A stretch of DNA of 64,000 bases from Lepidodermella squamata (GCA_047495785.1 JBLDXI010000033.1:2418001-2482000), one strand, 5' to 3'; shown: positions 34,889-47,358, counted from the first letter of the stretch. The notes: generated by a model not told the origin, from the letters alone. A program made the numbers and translations.

Positions 34889-35808
34889 ATGGGGGCAAAA
34901 GGCAGCAAAACTGAGCAAGAAATGCTCACCAAGTACGAAAATGAAACATTTCTGTCAAAAGAAGAAATAACACAGTAAGCGAATTCGCGCATCTCGAAAA
35001 TGTTCGAACTTGAGCATATTTTTGTATTTCATCAGTGCTTATCGAATATTCGCATCGTTTTTCCCGGGCAACGTGGTACCTTCACTTGACTTTTCGCGAG
35101 TTTCAATGGTAGATCTGATGGAAAAGTTGCCGTTTTTGAAGGTATTTAATTTGATTTTGATGAAAGCGAAACTTTATCGTGAAAAACACAGTTTAACCCG
35201 TTTCGAGATCGGATAACCGCAGTGTTTTCGACCTACCCAGCTACATCGCCGAGTGATGGCACTAGTTTCAGCGTAACTACCCCTAACCGAGGTGAAATGC
35301 ATCTGTCACCGAGTGGCAGGCAGTTGGCTGCAACCGGCGGTTCTTGGTGCTTCGACGACTTTGTCCACTTTTTATCTGCCTTCAACGAAAAAGCGCCCGT
35401 GGGCCTGAAACACGAAGTCGCGTTTTGTATTTACGACAGCGACGGAGACGGCCACATCGGCGAGGCTGATTTGCTAAATGTCGTCCAGCGGCTGGTTGGC
35501 GATTTCAATGTCGACAACAACAGTGCGCTTCAAATCAATCAATCTGGCGAAGCCGGTGCTAACCCGTACGATGTTCACAGTTCGGAAAAATTGAAAGATG
35601 ACGAGTACACTCAAATTGTTGAACAAGTCTTTCACGAGGCCGATTTGGATCGCGATCGTCGAATGGGCCTAAAAGAATTCACGAATACAATGGGGAAATT
35701 TCCAGACTTTGCAAGGTAACATTTTCGCGAGTAAAATGTTGTCATGACATGACGCATTTTTGTGTTTCTAGGCATTTCTGCGTCCCATCGCTGCAAAACT
35801 ATGTGTGA
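34889..35808 (+). CDS. CIB-family calcium- and integrin-binding EF-hand protein
   Basis: Four exons: 34889..34974, 35036..35141, 35192..35715, 35772..35808, giving 250 residues versus about 190 in CIB1/CIB2. The N-terminus MGAKGSK is a myristoylation signal, as in CIB1. FLSKEEI, FNPFRDRITAVFSTYPA and the EF-hand pair follow family order. EF3 reads DSDGDGHIGEAD with the CIB-typical Asp at position 12. EF4 reads DLDRDRRMGLKE, keeping the 1, 3, 5 and 12 ligands but with Arg where the central Gly normally sits. Two insertions, about 30 residues after STYPA and about 20 between EF3 and EF4, explain the extra length. The family acts as Ca2+-dependent adaptors for integrins and, for CIB2, mechanotransduction channels. 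Confidence 0.9.
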
Positions 35809-37000
35809 AATTATCGAGAAGGAAACTCATTATAAAGTATTCTCATGGAAGAGCGTTGTTCTGATTTTTTATTGCTGAAATTTCATGTCTTCATTCAAAT
35901 TTTTTCCACTAATTCTAACATGACTGCAATTTTGAATAAAGATTATTATTACTCGAAACTGTGGGATTCATTTTTCTGAAATAGGGACGGAGTTGGAAAA
36001 CCGCTGAAGCGAAGGAGAGTGGGAAAATATTAGTGTCAGCGGATGTGATGATAATTGCACAGTGGTTACTCCCATCGTCGTACAAAGATTAAGCGTGAAT
36101 TTTATCGCAGTGTGTATGCATTATCAAATCTCGAGGAAATGTGACAGAAGGCGAAATGAGCAGTCGTCGCGCGTTGTTTCCATCCGTTCACGCTCCGCGG
36201 CGTCAAATGATAGGAGATAACAAAAAAACAACGGGAAGAACGCGGCGAAAGTCGCGCAACGAGCACAACATCTGCTGGCCTGCGTTCAATTCGCAATATT
36301 CTTACACACCGATATCATATTATACAAAAGTAGTAAGCTATATGCCGCTTTATGGCTGCTTTTTGCAATGCGAAGGGTGTAGCAACAAAACAGTCTCATA
36401 TAACACAACTCAGCTTGATAATTGTCGCCGGTTGTGTTTCTGCTGATTTCAGCTGGCTGAGCGTGAGTCGGTGTAAAAAGTCGCGATTAGCCCGGCTCTT
36501 ATTACACATCAATAACTTTCGCATTATTATTATCAATATTTATTATTATCACTGCTATTATATTGTTCCGCCTGTTGTGAACTACAGCAAAAGAGCCTAT
36601 CAGCTCGTTGCTATTTAGTCCGCGGCGATAGGACAGCCATCTCCATCAGCCAGCTGCTGTAGGTAGTTGAAGAATAGATTCGTTTACAATGCAGTTCGAT
36701 CTAGGTCATGATAGCTAATTCTTTCAAGTTGATAATAGCGGGATGGACCCTTGCCCGCTAGACGAATAGGTAACTCGTAACGCCATTAGATTATTAGATG
36801 ACGCGAATTTGTGTCATCTCATTAGCTGCACAGATCAAAGTGTCCTCAAGGCTTCATCCTACTTTTTGCTGAACCCAGCTCAAGCTGAAAAACTCCCCAT
36901 TTTACTACCTTCTACAGCTTTTTGTTTCATTCTATCTTAGCTTCGGTGAAATATGCACAATTTTAATTAATTGTTCTTAGCGTGTATCAATTACCATCAA
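35809..37000. other. Spacer between the CIB gene and the PKA-like gene
   Basis: A poly(A)-type AATAAA at about 35935-35940 suits the CIB 3' UTR. The remainder has short open frames of no recognisable content. It probably includes the promoter of the next gene. Confidence 0.4.
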
Positions 37001-40000
37001 ATGGCATGTGTCTTCCCGGGTTTTTCGAAAAAAGCGCAAGCAGTGGTCCAAGCTCAAGAGGACGAGGAAAATTCCGAATATGGTGAGTGTGTAAAATTCG
37101 AATTTTTTTTAGAAAATATCAAATCCCACCGAAATTTCGGAAAACAAAGGAAGCTATAGTAACTGATTAGCCAGTTCGTGAACAGTTTGTGTTGGTTTTT
37201 TGTTGTTGAAATTTGACGACTTGCGCTTGATGCGGCGACAAATTACGCGGCGCGCAATCAATGACACGGCAAGCACCCCGTGGCCAAATTGATATTCACT
37301 GTAAGTTGATATGATATGTTGACGCTACTGTGCGAAAAAGCACGCTACTTAGAGGCGCCGTCACGCTCGATCGGCGGGTTTTGATCGTCGAGGATTTTGT
37401 CTCATTGTTTTAATAATAATATTATACTAATGCGAAGAAAACCAGCGATATAAAATAGCAGCGCAAATCTCGGCTGCGAAACCAAGTCGCGCGCGCACAC
37501 ACTCTCAGCGCACACGGTCAGCTTATTAAGCGGATAAAAAGTGTCGCTTATAATAATAGTAAAATAAGATACTAACTGCAGCGCCTTTTCCGCGCCTCCT
37601 GCTGCTGCTGTCGAAGTTCGTCTGTATCAGCCGTGAGCTCGTCGCTTCTATGCGTCGCAGCCTTATTAGGCACTGAGATGCGCTGAGCGCGCGCGTTATC
37701 ATTTGTTGATCAAATCGACGGCGCGCTTGACAAATTTGCTTCTACTGCTAGTTATATTATCGAAATGCATGTGCGCTGCCCGTGTTTATTTCGCTCAGTG
37801 ACGACAACGCGCACCATCCCTTCTCACTTTCGCCTGATCAAGATATAATAGACAAAGCTCGCGAGCTAGTACAGAGCCGCGATTTATCCGATGTGATGGA
37901 TGTGTGTGGATGAAAGTAAAAGCAAGCGACTAGCAAAACAACCTAGGCCTGTCGTTGCAAATGAAATCACACGCCACGGATGTATAGTTATCGTTTCACT
38001 ACTTCCTCACAAAGAATGAAACTATCTAATCATTATGTTATGCTTCCCTGAAAAGATTATTATCCGATATCATTTAGACCGTGGCTTTTAATCATTTTAT
38101 TTGGCTTTTGCATTTTTTCTATGCGCGACTTGGCCTTTTCTTTTTACTAATGATGTTACCAGCCTTTACAAGTACGGCGTCATCGATTCAATAATTCATA
38201 TCTCGCAGCATTTTTACGTCAGCGCGTGCAGGCGCTGTGTCTAATCGGAATTCTTTGGACGGCCGACGATGCTGAAAAAAGATGCCGCAGCGTTCATCGC
38301 CGCCGTCACAGCGACGGTACCGCCTTTGCCGCAACCGCAACATCACCACTCTGCCGAGAGTAGTCGCCTGGAAAAATGTTAGGCTCGATGGAATTAACGA
38401 TTTAATAGATAAATCAATTAATCAATTAATATACCAAGTCCCGCCCTTGCTGCGCTTCAATAGGCGCGCAAGTCTAGACGTTTGTCAACATAGACGTAGT
38501 ACATGAGATTTTGAGCCGTTTTTTTGCTTTGAAAAAATAAGCGCGTTTAAATTTGAACTCCATGATGAAAACTGACAAATGTATGTACATTCGACTTTAA
38601 TTGAACATTTAAAAACAGTTTCCCCGCTTAATCACCAAACCCTCGTTTAACCTATTCATTTTTTCAGTGAAGGAAGTGCTGGCAACCGAAAAACGAGATT
38701 TTGAAATCAGGTGGCTCGGCCCGCCTCCGGTAAAATTTACCTTTGCAAATTGCCATATTATGACCTTTGCTGTTTTAGCCTGTGACGGCGAGCACTGAGC
38801 ACGCAAGTAAGACTGTTTCTGACTTATCTTGTCTGAGGTCGCTGGGCCGAGGCGCTTTCGGTCACGTGATCCTCGTAAAATACAAGCCAGATGATGGCAA
38901 ATACGCGCTGAAGGTTCTACGAAAGCAGCTAGTCGTACAGCGGAAGCAGATTCGAAACGTTATCAATGAGAAAAAGATCCTCTCCTGCTGCAAATTTCCA
39001 TTCGTCCTCAAATTCGCTTTCAGTTTCAAGGTTAACTGATTGTCTTGCACTGACCATCTAAAATTAACCCCTCTCAATTTCTACAGGACTGTTCCAATCT
39101 ATACTTAGGCCTCGAGTTTCTAGATGGCGGTGAATTTTTTTATTACCTTCGACGTCAAAAGAAACTAAAGTTTGTTAATTTTTGATATTTGAGTTGAATA
39201 TACCGAGCTTTGCTTTCAAACAGAGAAGACGATGGAAAGTTTTATGCTGCCCAAATGGTGCTCGCTATCGTTTACCTTCACTCCGTTGATGTTGTCCATA
39301 GGTAAGTGCCACGTCATTATTTGGTAACTCCAACTAAATGTTTCTATTTTATTCAGAGATATTAAACCAGAAAATATTCTGTTCGACAGAGATGGTTACA
39401 TCAGAGTATGTTGGCCTGCTTTAAAATCATACCTTCTTTCATTAATTGATTTTTTTAGCTTGCTGATTTCGGATTTGCCAAGCGTCTGCGGCCTCATGAG
39501 CGAACTTGGACGTTTTGTGGCACTCCCGAATATGTTGCTCCAGAGATTATCAAAAACAAAGGCTACAATCGCGCAGTTGATTGGTGGGCTTTTGGTAAGT
39601 TCCAATATTATATAAGTAGTTTCAAAATTTTTGGGTAAAATGGTAAAAAGTATTTGAGAAGAGCTTTTTAGCGATATCAAGAGTGAGTTTCCTCAGTTTA
39701 ACTCGAAATTGGCTCCAATATCGGAAGTTACGATTTCTACGTTTTCCTATACAGCAACAACGGCATAAAACGCTACTAAATTTTCAACGTTAGCATTCCC
39801 CGCTGCCGTAGTTAGGCTTAAATTTCCTCCGATTTTAATCTCGTCAATCGGGAATCGCTAACTGGTTGTAAAAATTCGTATTCTTGCAGGTATTCTCATT
39901 TACGAAATGTGTGCCGGTCTGCCGCCTTTCAACCACGACGACAAGCTCAAATTGTACGACTACATTGTAGGATGTGAAGTAAGTTCCGCAAATGTACATG

Positions 40001-40328
40001 AAACGTTGAAGTTAACGCTTAATTGCCTTAACAGTACGGCTTTCCGTCAAGTTTTTCAAGGGACCTTCGCCACATAATCGATAATCTCCTTCAACCGGAC
40101 TTGTCACGCCGTTTCGGCAATTTGAAGAACGGCGTCAAGGACATTATGCAGTCGAAATGGTTACGCGGAACAAACTGGGACGGCTTGCTAACAAAGCAAG
40201 TGAAGCCACCTTACCTGCCGCCCGATGATATGGACAAGCTGTTTTGCCCTGACAAAAGCACGCCGCATATTGACAGTCCGAAACCCGGCGCGAAGGACGA
40301 ATACACTCAGGAATTTGCTGATTTTTAG
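37001..40328 (+). CDS. PKA catalytic subunit-like AGC kinase
   Basis: Nine exons: 37001..37082, 38668..38729, 38779..39030, 39087..39169, 39224..39301, 39357..39405, 39459..39594, 39890..39978, 40035..40328, giving 374 residues. Exon 1 is separated by a 1.6 kb intron. It was accepted because the joined N-terminus [18 protein letters not shown] matches the PKA-C A-helix in register. Kinase motifs: GRGAFGHV glycine loop (about residue 71), YALKVL lysine, HRDIKPEN catalytic loop (about 186), DFGFAK, and the activation loop [10 protein letters not shown] with the PDK1-site Thr. The C-terminal tail ends EFADF, the FxxF hydrophobic motif of PKA. PKA phosphorylates Arg-Arg-x-Ser/Thr sites after cAMP release. 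It departs from canonical PKA by HRDIKPEN (PKA has YRDLKPEN) and by MACVF at the start, so it lacks the myristoylation Gly. It could be a divergent paralog or a PRKX-type kinase. Confidence 0.9.
37083..38667 (+). other. Long first intron of the PKA-like gene
   Basis: At 1.6 kb this is far longer than the other introns in the window. It is rich in GCGC/CGCG words (about 37360-37900) and contains no frame that fits the gene. It may hold regulatory elements or an alternative first exon; an ATG-led frame starting at about 38269 is open for ~38 codons, but its phase does not fit exon 2 or 3. Confidence 0.5.
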
Positions 40329-41008
40329 CCACGAGTTGTCGCTACTCCTAGCTAAATGAAATACCTAGCCAAAACGTATTGTGTCTCCATCGTTTTTCGA
40401 CTACTTAACTGTCAAATTTCGCCAAACATTCAGCGCCGAACATGCATTAGAGCCATTTTCAGTCATATTTTGGAAAATTTTGTACATAAATGTGATTTGT
40501 GATGACATTTTATCAAAGGCGGAACTTGAATGTCCGCTCTTATCCAACTTTTGGCAGAATATGAGCGCACCCACGCTAAATTTTTGTATCCTGATTCTTC
40601 TGTGTTCTTGTCCATTTTTCGTTACAGCGTGATTCGTCTTTTGTGCAATATTCGAAGTTCGGTCGTTTTGTCAAATGCTATAAATTTTGCGCCTAGTCAT
40701 TGTTTTTCTCGCCATTAGAGCGGCGGAACTACCTTACATCTCGTCCTTTTCTCTCTGGAACAAGCCTGTATGCTGCTACACTTTCATGCGATTTATTTTA
40801 GAGAAAAAGTTCACTTATAACCCGCGAAATTGCTTCGAATTGTTATTTATTTGTATGAAACGTCACCTTACGTCGCGTTGTCTCTATAATGGAAAGAATT
40901 GAAGGATTGCATCAATGATGTTCACGAAAATTATTCTTGTTATACATAATTTAAACGACTAAAAAACTGACAAAATAAACTTGAAAATGGGAGTGATATT
41001 AGGTATGA
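40329..41008. other. Convergent spacer (3' UTRs)
   Basis: It lies between the convergent PKA-like and 41009-42364 genes. No recognisable coding content. AATAAA-like sites occur near 40973 (plus). Confidence 0.4.
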
Positions 41009-42364
41009 CTAATAGTTGTTATCTGTTGCTGAATCTTCTGTCGCATCATCGCCATCAAACACGAACCCCCCATAATGGGCTGAACTCCGGCGCCGTTGCC
41101 ATGCCGGGGTAACAGGTGCGTCCAACGGCCTTTCCTTGATGAAATTGTGCAACTGGTGGGCTACAATTTTTTCATAGTTCTTCGATTGGGTTTCAATTCG
41201 TTGCTTCCTCTGAATCAACGGCTCGTACGAGAATAAATGAACTTGCGGCTCAACGTAAACTATATGGTTAGGATGATACTTTCCATCGCGATAAATCCAA
41301 TCTGTATAAACTGTCTCGTTCGGAATTAAAGGCGGAAGAGAAGGCAGCGACTTCTGCGAATTGTGTCTCCATGGCTTTTCATAACCTTGCCGTTCTGTTT
41401 TAGAGCCATCATTACCTGCTGCTACGTCACTTGACGTCACCAAAGCCGGTAATTTTACAGGTGTTCGTGATTTTGCGATTTGCTCTACGACATTTGTAGA
41501 TCGACTACGAGGGGTTTTCTTGCCGTGGTCCGGGCTTCGATCGGCGAAGCGGACGTGAGATATTGTAGCATCCTCAGGAATCGGAACCAATGTAGACATA
41601 ACTCTTCGATCCGATTTATTTGCTGGCTTTGGGGCGATTTTTATTGCTGGAAGATATGGCGAAGGTTTTGGCGTTTCTTTCGATTGCTTTTGTGCGATAT
41701 TTCCGATTTTCCGAGCGGGGGAAGTTTCTCGTTTTACCGGAGAATGGTGGCGAGTTTCATCTGCTTCGGTATGTTTCATAATTGACTTGGGTTTAATTTC
41801 AACTTGCTCTTCCTCTTGTTCAACTTCAACGCTCGCACTCGTCGAGCCGTCGTCAGACTGACTAACTGACGATCCATCTAGCGACCTTGAACCATGTTTG
41901 AAGCCGATAAAACGACTAGATTTCGTAGCTTCTATTACGGAAGTATGCCGATTGAGCGAGGTCTGAGCGATATCGGAAATCGCAGTTAGTGACGAAGTGA
42001 GCAAAGCCGCCCGGGATGCGCGCCGTTCCATCTGCTGATTCTCGATTTCAGCCTGCAGCTGGCGTTGTTTTCGCTGAGCCACTTTCAATATTTTGAAACG
42101 CTTCAAAGCCTGTTTGTAGATTTTGTTCGCCTCGCCTTCCAGCTGCACGACTTTTTGCCGCTTCTGAAGGTAAAATGAACGCAGCTGACGGTCCAATACC
42201 CGCTCAACTGTTCGGTTTTGAGCTTGGGTTCGACCTGAGTACTCGCGAGGGTGATGAACAGCTACGAATGGAAGAAGGTCACCATACATGCGCTTCGCTG
42301 GAACGTCCATTTGATCGCGATCTTTGACGAAGTCATAAAAATTTGAAACCCCGAACATCGTCAT
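41009..42364 (-). CDS. Unrecognised coiled-coil protein, paralog of the gene at 9874-11656
   Basis: A single exon of 451 residues, start ATG at 42364. The family is not recognised. The N-terminus has RMYGDLLPFVAVHHPREYS, then a long basic helical stretch (about residues 48-120) with RQLRSFYLQKRQKVVQLEGE, likely coiled coil. The middle is Ser/Glu/Lys-rich and disordered-looking. The C-terminal block has PLIPNETVYTDWIYRDGKY and VYVEPQVHLF. All three conserved blocks are also in the 9874-11656 protein in the same order, which establishes paralogy. This copy has no introns while the other has four, so one may derive from a retrocopy. No membrane segment or signal peptide is seen. Confidence 0.82.
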   Translation of the reverse strand: MTMFGVSNFYDFVKDRDQMDVPAKRMYGDLLPFVAVHHPREYSGRTQAQNRTVERVLDRQLRSFYLQKRQKVVQLEGEANKIYKQALKRFKILKVAQRKQRQLQAEIENQQMERRASRAALLTSSLTAISDIAQTSLNRHTSVIEATKSSRFIGFKHGSRSLDGSSVSQSDDGSTSASVEVEQEEEQVEIKPKSIMKHTEADETRHHSPVKRETSPARKIGNIAQKQSKETPKPSPYLPAIKIAPKPANKSDRRVMSTLVPIPEDATISHVRFADRSPDHGKKTPRSRSTNVVEQIAKSRTPVKLPALVTSSDVAAGNDGSKTERQGYEKPWRHNSQKSLPSLPPLIPNETVYTDWIYRDGKYHPNHIVYVEPQVHLFSYEPLIQRKQRIETQSKNYEKIVAHQLHNFIKERPLDAPVTPAWQRRRSSAHYGGFVFDGDDATEDSATDNNY

Positions 42365-43258
42365 GTTTATAGTCTATATTCTAAAATACACAGAAAACCG
42401 TCATTCCAGCTAGTAATATAGTAGACAACTAGCAAACGGATAAGGCAATGGTTTAGATGGTAAATATTCAAATAAAATAATAGCTTCGCATCTAGCATTG
42501 CTGAATCTTCTGGTAACTTTCCCGTACTAAATCCAGCTGTGCTATGGAACGTGAAGTGCCTTTCATTGATCCAGTTGTTTCAGTGGCAAAATGTAGGTGG
42601 ATGTATCCAATAGATATTGCATTTTAAATTGAATATTTTCAACCTATTTGACGTTTCATAGAGCGAGCTAGTTTACTATAGACAAAGAGAGGATATTTTA
42701 TTCGAGGAAAACGCTTGCATTTTGATTCCGAGTCTGCTAAAAATGATATTGAGACTGCTGGTAGCTAAATGTAAAATTTGCCTAAGTTTGAAGGTTGTTA
42801 AGTGGAAAAAACGGGATGAAATGGGTACAAGTAATGGCGATTGAAAACTGGAGGCAATAGCGTCCCTTACGTACACAAGAATGCTAACGCACTGGTTTGC
42901 CCATCATTTTAGCACCCGATAAATCGATGTATAAGACAGATTAAAAAAACTGCCGGCGGGGCTGTGATCGCTGCGCCACCTGGTGGCAGTTACTATAGGC
43001 ACCAGCGAACAGCAGGACATAGTTCGTAGCGCATCAGCTTTTCTTTATTACACACACCACTTTTTTGTCGCACTGCGCGCCGCAGCGGAAGTCTGGCTGC
43101 CAGGTGATAGCCATCGACCCAATCGAATTATTTTCACACAAAAATAGAGCCCATACCATGAGTTTATTTTATTTTTTCTCGTTGAAATAATATCGAGTGA
43201 AAGAACAATTTTCTGATTTTTTATAATAAGAAGTATAATACCAAGCGACAGCATTTTT
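42365..43258. other. Spacer between the coiled-coil gene and alpha2delta
   Basis: Both neighbours are on the minus strand. It contains a short inverted repeat, GCCACC-T-GGTGGC, at about 42974-42987. Otherwise nothing is recognised. Confidence 0.4.
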
Positions 43259-46200
43259 TTAAGAAATAGCGTACAAAATTGCGGCAAATACCAGGACGGC
43301 TGATTGCAGGGACGCGTATCCGGCTTCATTGTATTTGCACTCGACTTTGACGTTTCTGAGCTCAGGACAACGGCCCTGTTGGCGCAATGTCTCCGTCACG
43401 GCGTCGTCCTGAGCGCATGTCCCATTAACGACTTTAAACGCACCCGAATCGACGACACTTCGCGTTATAAGGCAGTTGAAATTGTAAAAAATTGTGTCAG
43501 CGTACTGCTTCCAGTTTTCTATGACTAGTAGGAAGAGATTCGTACTTGGAAGTGACGTCACGTAGTAGTAACCGGACATGCACGGCCCTGACACGTTGCC
43601 GGTAATGAGACCACCCTGACTGAACTGCGACTCATCGATAGAGAATTTGATCACGTCCTGAATACAGCCGTACTCATTAACGAATTTAGGAATCGGCCCT
43701 TTGTCTTTGTAGAAGTTGTCCAGCTCATCGGGTGTAGCTGGGATTCCTGACAATGTGACCTTCGGGGCGTAGGGTGTGATGCCGCAGACACCTTGAAACT
43801 CAATCGATTCGTCTCGTCTGATCAATTTTTGCCGATCAATCAAGTCCTTCATGACCTCGCCCTCTTTTCGGCCAAGGGTTACACCGCGATATTTCCGCTC
43901 ATCCAACGCACTGGCCTCGAGAAAGTCCGGATCCATGATCACGTGACCACCCGCGTTGAACAGGTAGCATCGAGTTTGACAGTTTGGCTCACCGTCCGGG
44001 CACTTGTACGTTCGACCGCAAGACCTCGTGTGGGCCGGGTCGCTGCTCTCCATCAACTTCATAGCCTTATCGTGGAAAGTGTTGTACAAAATATCGAGAC
44101 TGGTGACAGCCTCCACACGTTCCGTCGCGCAACGATGGCGCTCTTGCATACCCGGCTCGGCGGGCGCGTCGCTCAGGTAGCAATACCCGATGATGCACTC
44201 GCCGTTGGATGTGCACGGACACCCGCCAGGTAACGCTCGACCCTCGCGAGAGATGTTATTACACTCAGCAAGGCTCCGCATCATCATGCCCTCGAAAACA
44301 GACTGGCTGATAGTGATGATTTTACCGACGCCAGCCGCGTCCTGGTAAGGGGTTGAAATCGTCGTAATGTTCGGCTTGGAAATGGCTGTTCGGTACCAGC
44401 CACGCTTTGTCGGATCGTAGTCACGTTGACTGGGACTGAAGTAAAACAAAAATGAACGATAGATTTAAAAAGTGGGACAAGAATACTCACTGGCCGGGGT
44501 AAGTTCGGAAGACGCCACTCCTAAGACCAAGATAGGTCCATTTTACATCATCGATCCAATCGTACTGTCTAGTTTTCCAATGGTCTTCCACCGGCTGCGT
44601 TAGTAATACATCGGCCCTGATACCTTTTTCGTACTTTTGCTCAGACTGCGGCCCGCACATTATATCTGGGTCATCGCCATTGATCCACTGATGCGCATCG
44701 ACGGTTTTCTGCGCCAAATCCTCGCTGTACATGTACTTCTCAGGGTCGCAATGAACGCGCTGGGGCAGGAAAATACTCGAGTGTCGACTCGTCACCCACA
44801 GGTTAGGGTACTTCGGGGTGTTGAACTGAACCTCCATCTCGTCGTAAATATCACCGAGGTGCAGCCGTGCTGTAGTCGTGTTGTATTCCTTCAATGCGTT
44901 GTAGACGCTGTAAATTCGAGGCCGATATTGGGGCGGGGGATCCTGACTGCGACGGAACTCCATGTCGGTGTCGTCGAGATTAAATGCGAAGGCAAATTGG
45001 CCGTTGCTAACACCAGCGTAGTAGTAAGTCGCAGGCGAGCCAGCGATTCGACCAATGACTTTACGGTTCTTGGTCACCCTAACCGAACCTGACTTGCCAG
45101 CTCGCATATCAGCTTCGATTTGCTCGAACTCTTTAGGATGGCCATCTTTTGTTACCTCCAGTTTGTTGATTGGAATGAAAATAGGATCTTCGACGAGCTA
45201 ATTTCAACAGAAAATTAATCCGATATATTGAGGGAAATCAGTTCTAGAAACTCACATCAGCACTGGGTTTGAGCATAGGATGAAAGATAGTTTCCCCTTT
45301 GTTGTTGATTAGGAACAAATAGACGGTACCCCACTGATGTCGGGCGAAAAAGTATTCAATCAATTCGAGGGTTGCATCGACTCCTGCGACTCCAATTGTC
45401 CTAAAATCGAGGCGTTAAGTAACCATTAACGGGAAAATTCCCATGTAACTCACATTCCTTGTTTCACTTTGCTGATAATAGGTACAGTATAGGTTAACGT
45501 GAGACCTAGACCCCATGCATCCAAGTATGGACTGGTCCATCGGCTGGCATCGCCTCGCGCATTAGTGGCTAGAAAGTTGAAGAAGCTGGCCATTTTTGTA
45601 ATGAGGTTTTCGCCATTGTCCAATTTGGTCATCGATCCGCCATGGTCACAGGCTAATTTGCCGGGAAATTCTTCGCCTTCATCTTGGATGAGGAAACTGA
45701 ATAGCCGCATCTGAAAAACCTGTTGATCATGAATTCAATTGCGATTTCGAACTTTTACCGGTGGATCGAAATCTTTAGTCATCTGCGAAGTGAGATTCCA
45801 AACTTTGTCCCAATCGTACTTACAGATAGGTCCTATAATCAGACATAGGTTAAAGAGAATTCAAATTTTTGGTGGTGCAAAGTACCTGGCACGTAGCCAC
45901 TTCGTGTGTAATATCCGGGGCCACATCTAACAGTCTCGCCGTCATTATCGCGGCCATCCGTGATGAAAACAATAATTGACTGGCAACCTGTGACAACAAA
46001 ATTTTAGGAATTGGTAATTGAAATTTTTTCATTTATTAACAAACCTGTTCTAGCTTTTCCTTGAAGCAGCTCAATAGCTTTCGCAAACCCAGCTCTGTTG
46101 GAGCAAATAAAAACATAAAGAATTGCCTATTTGGCTATTGTTCTCAACGTACTCTAATTCACTGGTTCCGCCAGCTTTCAAGTTCATAATTTTTTCGATC

Positions 46201-47358
46201 AAATCCTTCCGATGAGCATTCGTCGCCGGCACCATCATATCAGACTGACAGGATAGAGTTTGGGTTTCGAAAGCGAACCATTTGCCGACCGAGTTCCAAT
46301 GGCTCGCCCGGGCACAAACTACATTGACGTAGTCTTCTTTCGTCAACTGTAAAACAACAAAATATAAGTGATAAGTGGCAAGATTTGGGGAAGCAATCAT
46401 ACAGTTTCAATGACATTTTTAGCGACCGCTTGAGCAATGGAGAATTTCTCCCCAATCATAGATTGGCTGCAGTCGATTACGATAACAACATCTTTTGGAC
46501 CGGAAATCGCAGCGATGTACCACGGCCGAACTCTTGGGTCGTAATCGTTGTAGAACCCAGCGAAATTACGGTCCCATTCTCGACCCGGGAAAATTCTTAC
46601 GAATCCTTCTTTCGAGCCGAAATACTGCCAGCGTAATCTTGGGTCCTCCTCGGCGTTCTTTTTGAAAACGTCATCCAACTCAGCACTGAAGTTTACTGCC
46701 CAAATCATTCCTCGATCCGTTCGAGGAACCTCATCGGAGATTTTAACAGTCGACAACTTCTCAGTCGTCCCTTGACGGTAGTAACTAAAATAGGGATTAA
46801 ATCAATTCCTTAGTGAGGTGGTGAAAAAATGAATACAAACTGGTTAAAATGAAGAGGAGGCATTGTGTTGACCAAGTCACTGTCAGCGTAACGACCACTC
46901 GGCTGCAAATCGGCGACTTTTTCAACGCCGGTCATTTTTTCAGGTGGATAGTGCAGGATTAGCCGATCGTGAACTTCAGCAACCTTGGCAGCGATTGCTC
47001 GAGCTGCACGTTCTTTCTGCTCGAAGAACTCGCTGAGCTCACTTTGGACGGTTTCTATGAGTTTGAAACCGTCCTTCTTCTCGAAAGTGTATGTCGCCTT
47101 GTCGAGAAGGGCCTGGGTAATGTCTCGTTTGATGCCGTCATTCGCCAGCTGTAAATTGAGCTAGTTTTACACAAATATTTACAGAATTTGTGAATGATAA
47201 ACCTGTAAAATGTAATTCTCAAGCATTTGCGCCCAATTCATGACATCGCCGGTCAGAGTGGCGCCATCTTCCTCTGGCGTTGTTCTGTACACCTGCGCCC
47301 GCGTGCCGCTAATAAGCAAGATTAAACAGGTGCCAATTACGAGTGAATGGCCGGTCAT
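43259..47358 (-). CDS. Voltage-gated calcium channel alpha2delta subunit
   Basis: Eleven exons, 5' to 3': 47203..47358, 46841..47148, 46403..46784, 46153..46346, 46045..46094, 45886..45987, 45759..45832, 45454..45710, 45256..45400, 44491..45197, 43259..44435, giving 1183 residues. The signal peptide (MTGHSLVIGTCLILLISG) is followed by a VWA_N region. The VWA domain has a complete MIDAS motif DCSQS (about residue 256) in the segment PKDVVIVIDCSQSM. Next come Cache-type domains and a Cys-rich C-terminal part, ending in a hydrophobic tail (SAVLVFAAILYAIS) suited to GPI anchoring. alpha2delta proteins traffic and tune Cav1/Cav2 channels at the cell surface and at synapses. An intact MIDAS is needed for that role in characterised members. 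Invertebrate relatives include C. elegans unc-36 and tag-180. Start ATG at 47358 was chosen because it begins the signal peptide. Confidence 0.94.

Noticed and set aside
42974-42987. CTCF-like or E-box site (GCCACCTGGTGGC)
   Set aside because: It differs from the CTCF core at a key base, and a single short inverted repeat is not enough evidence.
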